Part shown: positions 57,517 to 64,000 of the stretch, one piece after another
Position numbering within the stretch: the stretch's first letter is position 1
Layout: each line of letters starts with the position of its first letter
Assembly: GCA_003971905.1 (NCBI GenBank)
Contig: RSEE01000084.1
Span: 186,001 to 250,000 of the forward strand
DNA length: 64,000 nucleotides
Reading direction: 5' to 3'
Source: Moniliella sp. 'wahieum'
Taxonomy: Eukaryota > Basidiomycota > Moniliellomycetes > Moniliellales > Moniliellaceae
Program-made: the position numbers and the translations under genes
Notes under the pieces: model-generated
The model's database searches: none
Seen by the model: only the letters and a program-made list of their open reading frames with translations
Told to the model about the DNA's origin: nothing

Positions 57517-60500
57517 TTAGTAGTCCACCCCGAGCAGTAGTGGGCCGGCCGGGCCTCGTCCCAACGACTCGAGTTGCCGCGACGACCAGTCGTCCGAGGT
57601 GAGCCGGGCTCGGAGTGACGCTTCGTTCGGTCGGCCGCGGTACCATCTCCACCTCGGGTACGGTTCGGCTGCCCCAGCGACGATTGGATCGGTTGGACCA
57701 CCCGGACCGAGCGGAGCGTCCGGACGTTACCTCGCCCGCACCGTCGCCACGGTCAGAAAGGGGCACCGAGTAGCGCCCATCGACGGTAGGCGAGTGGATC
57801 TGCACACGTGCTGCCGAGCGCGGGGGGGAAATGACGTGGGCTTGCGCTGTTGGCGCCTGTCCATCCCCTGGAGCCGTAGCGGTGGTAGTGGATTCGGATT
57901 TGACATGGGAGCAGTCCGAGGTGGAGAATTGCTCGGTGACGGGAGGATGCACCTGGACCTGAGCCTGCGACTTGTCCTCCGACACTTGGTCCTCGGACGT
58001 TTTAGAACCGCGCGCCTCGTGTCTCTGTGCAGCCCACTGCTGCGCAATCTGCGCACTTTCCGTCCCCGAACCGTCCGGCCCAGCAACGGTCGTTGGATCC
58101 AGCCGAAGCCGCGACGTGAGCTCGTACGTTTCAGGGTTGGTCCTTGTCCGAGCTCGGGGCCGCACCCGACGCGAACCGGTTCCGGTACCAGTCAGCGTGC
58201 TTGCGCGCGCCGTGGCAGGGGTAGGACGGGTGCGACCGTTCGTCCCTCCCCGACCGTTCACCCGGCCGACCAGATCGACCGTCCGGATTGGCAGAGTTGG
58301 TCCCCATTCCCGTCGCGGCCGCTAGTGTGGCAAGGGGATTGCGGATCCCGCTGCGTGCCGAGTCGGTACGTATCGTGTTGTCCGCTTCCTCCTCCTCTTC
58401 TTGGTTCAACTCGGTGCCGGCCATGAGCATGTTGGGATGACGCCGACGCAGCTCAGTCGTGACTTCATCTTCAAACTCATCAGCCTGCTGACCTCGCAAC
58501 AACATCATCTGCGCCTTGGCAAATAGCGTGTACGGCACAAACACAAACGGTGTCCCGTTTCCGCTGGCTCGGTCGGCACCATATTTGGGTCAGGACGGCC
58601 GAAGTGTCACCGTACGGGTGAGCCGCGGCGTCCTCCGAAGGCCGCACGGCCTGGACCAAAATCATTGCGCCGGCGGGGACGAATCGTCCAAACTGGACGG
58701 CACTTCTAGCAGCTCGGCTGACAGACGACTGCTCTGGGCGATGCGCGGGTAAAACGACATGGCGTTGGCCAGGGCATCAAGCGCGAGAAAGAGCGCCATC
58801 TGGAATTGAATCAGTTCCTCTTCTGCGTGGGCAGGCAAGAGACCATCTTGGCTCAGGTACTGTCTCCGCTCCCCGGACCGGATCGACTCGCGCTCGCATG
58901 TCCGCATCGCTTCGTCCAACGACAGTTGGTCTAGCACCCGCATAAACGAACGCATCTCTGGTGTCACTTTCGGTACATCGGGCACCCGGAAGGCAGGGAT
59001 CATGTGCTTGGCAAATCCATACGTCAACACGTCCAACCCGCCATAGATTGACGTTGTGGGCCGCACACCAAACATGCCCACGTACACGCCTCCGGGCTGG
59101 ACGACAGGGCGGGTGCCCCGCTTGGAATAGAGTTTGAGGGCGTTGAGCATTTCGGTCATTTCAGGCTTGGGCACCGACAGACGGTCCGACAAGACGCGAG
59201 TCAAAAAGCGCGTTTCGGTCATCCGGTACCCTTTTTCCTCGTACCGCGACACCTCGGCTTGGGCCGCGGCGTGGTCCCCGTTGCCCACCTCGCGGACGAG
59301 AAAGAGAAGCAAGCCCTCCTGGTCGCCGCCATGATCGTCATTGAACACACTTGATACCGGGCCCGAAGAAAGGGAGGAAACATCGTCCGCGGACACATCC
59401 GCCGTGTCCCCATCGCCGTCCTTTTGCTTCTCGGTAGACACCTTGCTAAGCCGGGCCGGCTTGCGATTGCGCCGTTCTCGCTTCTTTCCTGATCCTGCTC
59501 TTGGTGCAGCAACGTGCCGTTGGGGAATACACGGTCGTACAGCACACCCACGTTCTCCATTGGGATGGCGAGTTCGAGCGAAAGTTGATGAGCAGCAGAG
59601 ATGTACCGGTCTTTGAATTCTCCCAGGTCAATGCTGCCGGGGCCCTTATCGTCGTCAGTGTGGGTCTTGGGTTTGTCTTTGGTGCGAATCAGGCCAAAGT
59701 AGCGAGCCAAGGGCGAGGCCTGCTCCAAGATCGAGTTGGCACCGGGCTGGGGTCCGACGGAAGCGCGCCTCGATGGAACGGACAAAGGGGAGAACCATGC
59801 CCCAGTCCCACGAGATGGCATAGAGCCACTGGAACAAAGGCTGCCGCCGGTCAAGGTAGTGCAGCATGTCCTTTGGCTGGATCTCCGACTCGATCACCAC
59901 CATCGGCACCGTTCCGTCGGGCTTGACGAGCAGACGACCTTGCTTGTCAAACGTGGCGGAGCACACAACTTTACGCGCCTCTCGCGCGCCGCCTGCTCCC
60001 GCAACAGGTCCGACATGGTCAGCACAAACGACGTAATTACAATCGCACCGCACATGGCGCCAATGGCAATCGCCGTGCTTATGCTCTGGGAGTCGGTGGT
60101 GTGCAAGACAGCGAGCATACGGCTCCGTTCTTTGGGCACAAAGAACATTGTGCCGGCCTGGCCGAGGTAGTGCATGGACGACACCCCGGTGGCCAGCACC
60201 AAGGCGCACAACAATCGCTTCCACCATGAGTCGGCCCACTGGGCATGCAACCGGAAAAAAGTGAAGAGCGCCGTCGTCGCCGACAGACAAGCAAGCACGA
60301 TGGAAAACACCACGTACACCGCCTTGTACCGCACCTCAAAGTTGGTCTTGAATGAGGCCGAGTAGTGCATCAGTGCCACAATCCCGCCTGCGGTCACGCC
60401 ACTGAATAGGACACGCATATGGGAGAGGGTGTTGACTGTGACAAAGTAAAATGCGGCAGCCAGCGCGACGAGGGGCACAAAGAGGCTAAATACGGTAAAG

Positions 60501-60893
60501 CCACTGTTGAAATGCATCCACCACGACACACCCGGTTGTGGGGCGTAAGGTCATGTGCATGCCAATGAAGTGCATGCCCCAGATACCGACGGCCATTTGA
60601 GTCACGGCGGCGCCCAGGAGCCAGGCAAAGTTGCGCAAGCCATGGTTCGAGGTGCGCTTGGAGAGCAGGAGGAGGGTGGAGTAAGAGCCAAGAGCCGAGA
60701 CGATGATGGAGGCGACGACAATGCCAGGGTTGAAGCGCTGGGGAACGGGATGGCGGGTGTAGTAGAGGGCGAGTTGGGTGAGGTTGCTGGTTGCAGGCGA
60801 GGAAGGAAAGTCGGGAGGGATAGCGTCGAGCGCGTGGCTGACGGCGGCACGCACGACAAGGGAGGGGACGGAAGCGGGAAGGGGGGCGGCCAT
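57517..60893 (-). CDS. MHYT-domain integral membrane signalling protein
   Basis: MAAPLPASVPSLVVRAAVSH leads to a seven-helix-like membrane region (60893 to about 60000). Three MHYT-type motifs are visible: GIWGMHFIGMHMTL, GIVALMHYSASF and GVSSMHYLGQAGTMFF, with hydrophobic spans such as NPGIVVASIIVSALGSYSTL and FSLFVPLVALAAAFYFVTVN. The MHYT family, known mainly from bacteria, is proposed to sense O2, CO or NO through copper bound by the Met/His residues. Fungal homologues carry a long cytosolic tail. Here the tail includes DGTVPMVVIESEIQPKDM, HQLSLELAIPMENVGVLYDR, FLTRVLSDRLSVPKPEMTEM, GGVYVGMFGVRPTTS and PFVFVPYTLFAKAQMMLLRG. A charged, disordered end is inferred to stop after GRGPAGPLLLGVDY. 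Total length is about 1120 residues, with several frame changes; an intron is possible. Function in this fungus is unknown. Confidence 0.85.
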
Positions 60894-61268
60894 TGTGGCA
60901 GCGGGCCCACGAAGCGTGTGTGGTAAGGGCAACGGCGGTGGCGGTAGCGGTGGCGGTGAGAGAGGAGGAGGAGGAGGAGAGGACCAGGGGCGAGCAGCTG
61001 TCGAAGGAACCTCAGTACCGACGGGACCAGACGGGGCCCTGGGCATTGGGTATGCATGTGTGCTGGGCCCAGTGCCTGCCGGGCCCTATGCGGGCGGGAC
61101 AGGGCGGTGGCGGCACGGGGGGGCAGCAACCCACGACTGGGCATGAGCCTGGGCGGCGCAACGCACACGGCATCCGTGTCCACCGCACGGCGCCGCACTG
61201 CCCCCATGATCGGTGCGACAGGCATGAGACAGATGCACCTGACGCATCGCTCTGTCCCCTAGGCCCTA

Positions 61269-61336
61269 CGCTTGAAGCTTGAAGCTTGACGCTCGAAGCT
61301 TGACGCTCGAAGCTTGACGCTCGAAGCTTCAGCTTC
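61269..61336. repeat. AAGCTTGACGCTCG tandem, 14-bp unit
   Basis: GCTTGAAGCTTGAAGCTTGA is followed by about three copies of a 14-bp unit AAGCTTGACGCTCG, ending AAGCTTCAGCTTC. Every unit holds a HindIII-type palindrome. Confidence 0.85.
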
Positions 61337-62610
61337 TACCACCCACGCGGAAGATACTCACTACGAGCCGGGTGCGCCCCACACCTGAAATTTCGGAGGC
61401 GAACGGACCCAACAGCGTGCGCGCTCCCTCGCTCAACATGAGCGCCCACACCAATCCATCTTCAGCATCACACCAACCACCTTCAGCACATCAGCCTGAT
61501 GCGTCTCAGATCGACTTTTCAAGCTTCAAGCTTCAGAGCTGGGACTTACAAGGCACGCAGTTTTCGCGCGCGCATCGCCCCTACACGCGTTTTCTGTTGT
61601 CCGTAGCCACCCCATGTACCATGTCCAACTACCCTCGGCCTCTCCAGCACCTCACCGGCTTCACCCCAGGACGCACACACGCCCCACTATGCCTCATCGC
61701 TCTGGTGGCGGATCGGGTCTTCCTTTCACAGTATAAGATCTAAGAAGTTGTCACAGTCACATATGTGACCATAGCAGATCACAGAGAGCTACTTCATCGA
61801 TTCATCGAGATCTCATGCATAATGGATCATTGACCCGCCAAACTCACCCACCTCTTCCGTCCGTGAGCCACTAGTTTGGTAGCGGGTTTTCATCTCTGGA
61901 GTTGCTGGTTTCGTCGCTGTGCTTACTCCCCTCCAAAAGCTCCAGTGGCAATCGGCCGTGGAGACCATCTTTTTTGTGACATGTGATATGATAACTCGCT
62001 AGGAATATAGTAATCGATAACCGAGGATCCATGCACCATGCACGTTGTTGCACGAAGCAGCTTGCATCACCGTCACCATCAGCATCATCAAATTGACCAC
62101 TGCAGTGCTGGCCATTCATCATTCGATGAGGCATATCCTGCGGATGACTCTGGGTTTAATGCTACTAGCTGAGCTCGTGCCAACCAAATTAGGAAGTCAA
62201 GGGTTTGTCGCCAGTCGGTCAGACCGTCCTCAGGCATCAGGCTAAGGCCTAAGAACCCTTTCGCCCCTTCCATTACTTGTTCCCAAACCGGATGTAATAT
62301 GTAACGCGAGTGCTGGATACGAAAAGGAGTCTAAGGTAGGCATGTGAGCAATATCGAGGAACCCCGTCAGTCTCTCCAATGGTGCTCGCAGACTTGAAGC
62401 TTGAAGCTTCAACTTGAAGTCTATTTGGAATAGTCGATAGTCCAACGTCCATTAGTATATATGGACCGAAAATCGACGACCACTACTCGGCCCACTTGCT
62501 AAGATGACCATGTGACATGTGATTCGTGTGGTGTGTTGTGTGTGACACGGAAGTGATGCATGTGATGTGTGGCAACCGAAGGAGTGATATGTGACAGTGG
62601 CTGGTCTGCT

Positions 62611-62662
62611 AAACGTTACGCGTTACCGCGCGTTAACGTTAAACGCGGTAAACGTTAAAACG
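62611..62662. repeat. AACGTT/ACGCGT/GTTAAC palindrome cluster
   Basis: AACGTTACGCGTTACCGCGCG is followed by GTTAACGTTAAACGCGGTAAACGTT-type sequence. Several perfect 6-bp palindromes overlap, making the whole 52 bp an imperfect inverted repeat. Confidence 0.75.
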
Positions 62663-64000
62663 AATGATTAATGAATTACTACACTCAATACTCAGTACTC
62701 AGTCTGAGTACTCACGTAGTCACTAGTCACCACCATAGTCACTACTGTGCTCTGTCGCGTGTGTGCCACACCTCGTACCTGCCACTACAGTTGGCTTCCT
62801 TCCTCTTTCAGCAGTCTGGACCAAAGCCGACAACGCAGCGGCGCCACCAGCCGTACCAGGTTCGTACACGCGATCCACAGTACCCCCTGTGCGCGCTTGG
62901 TTGCCCTGTAGTCACTAGGACCACTACTATAGCTCGTCATTAAAATTTAAAGGCGATATAGTCCCTTACAGTATAGCTACTAGAGTTACTCAAGTCTCGC
63001 AGGGAGGCTAAAAAATTACCGTTTCCCAGTACTAGTAGTAGATGTGGGCGTACAGTGCGTTGAGCCCTGTTGAGCCTCCCGGTTGAGCGTTTTCACATGT
63101 AAGGTTAAGCGCGCAGGCATCGAAAACTGTACACATGCATCTCGATAATGCTATAGATATTGGTTACTCGAACCAATCAACAAACGATAAGGGCGCGAGC
63201 GCCCCCAAAGGCCAAGAGGATTGGCCCTTAGTTGAAGGGCTTTAAACTGAAATCCTGTACGCCTTCTTTTTGAAGCGTTAAAACGACTTGGAAGCCTTAC
63301 GCTGTGGCAGCAGCTTATTGAATGATAGTATGACGTGAGTAATGACGTTGCTATATATATATGATCAAGCTGATCAAGATCGCGTCCATTTCATTGACAG
63401 AGCTTAAGGCTGTGGGACAGGGGGAACGCTACGTCTAAACCTAACCGTTCACCTTGCGGGGGTTACTTGGAAGCGCCACTAATGTCAAGGAATCAGGGGG
63501 ATCGCCAGGATATCAGGACCCTCCGGTTCTCGCCATCCGGTCCCGTACCCTAGGAAGCGCGTGTGGAGACACGGATGAACGTGGTTGACATCCGAGCGAG
63601 GAACCATTTCCACTGAGACTTCACCAATGCGCAAACAACTTGCCCGCCGTCTCGGTGCCGCAGTATCCTCGCGTCGTCAAAACCAGGGGGAAAAACGACT
63701 CTTGAGTGCGTCCCTGGTACTTGGATCAAGGTTATATTATTAGTTGACGGTGACGTTGACGTTGAACCTACTTTTAAAGCTCTGTTTTGAAGGGCATCGA
63801 GAGAGTCTTTTATATAAAAGAGAGATACTTGAGATGTGTTCGAGCTCCTATCCCGCGTAAAATGAATGTATGGAAAGTGAATCGACATCACAATACGATG
63901 TCATGCCATGCCTGCGCCTTCGCTCATCGAGCTCATCTTTGTCTGAATTAATATGCATTTTCAGTCAAGACCTCGTCTATCCTCGTCTCTATGCTCTGCT

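Larger units (their letters stand above)
60894..64000. other. Gene-free right flank, AT-richer toward the end
   Basis: No convincing gene is present in this 3.1 kb. It contains the AAGCTT tandem (61269-61336), TTCAAGCTTCAAGCTTCA (61518-61535), a third copy at 62391-62421, the ACGCGT/AACGTT block (62611-62662) and GAGTACTCAGTACTC words (62683-62716). From about 63000 the sequence is AT-rich with no motif. The minus frame 63550-63891 has no recognisable domain. Confidence 0.55.

Overview
The window looks like nuclear DNA of a fungus, most likely a basidiomycete yeast or smut-like species. The genes are compact and GC-rich, with one or a few short GT-AG introns (52-131 nt) that often carry a CTAAC-type branch point. 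The gene set is fungal: a Cbf1-type bHLH factor, a neutral trehalase, a Grg1/Ccg-1 stress protein, a fungal MHYT protein and a Yen1/GEN1 nuclease. I cannot name the species from the sequence alone.

Layout. Positions 1-8086 are an AT-richer, gene-poor flank with many short palindromic words. A secreted Gly/Ser-rich repeat protein lies at 8087-9855. Next come an alpha-arrestin (10854-12930), an unrecognised low-complexity locus (13540-15486), mannose-6-phosphate isomerase (16644-18055, minus) and a mitochondrial-type aldehyde dehydrogenase (20475-22078, minus). PRP18 (minus) and COX12 (plus) diverge at 24 kb. Neutral trehalase (25860-28566, minus) is followed by a secreted aspartic protease (30425-32037), MCM6 (32824-35735), an RBM26/27-like PWI-CCCH-RRM protein (36094-37751) and CBF1 (38424-39654). 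Then come PFK-2/FBPase-2 (41580-43660) and a GEN1/Yen1-like resolvase (44722-47609). ISU1 (minus) and proteasome alpha2 (plus) diverge at 50 kb. Next are GRG1 (52388-52721, minus), hexokinase (55276-56851) and an MHYT-domain membrane protein (57517-60893, minus). Positions 60894-64000 have no convincing gene and turn AT-rich toward the end.

Most conserved genes, including essential ones (MCM6, PRP18, proteasome alpha2), are interrupted by single-base indels. The flanking protein sequence stays well conserved in alternating frames. This is best read as draft-assembly error rather than decay, so spans are given as whole loci. ISU1 reads through cleanly.

Themes. Several genes serve hexose-phosphate and trehalose metabolism (PMI, trehalase, PFK-2/FBPase-2, hexokinase), although they are not arranged as a cluster. 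CACGTG boxes occur in pairs or triplets upstream of CBF1, in the ISU1/PRE8 divergent promoter and in the PRP18/COX12 divergent promoter. MCB-like ACGCGTNA words lie upstream of MCM6. Intergenic DNA is unusually rich in a few recurrent palindromic words (AAGCTT-, ACATGT-, ACGCGT-, ATCGAT- and CCTGAGG-centred). That pattern and the silk-like secreted protein are the two most unusual features. I saw no recognisable transposon, virus-derived element, rRNA, tRNA or CRISPR array.
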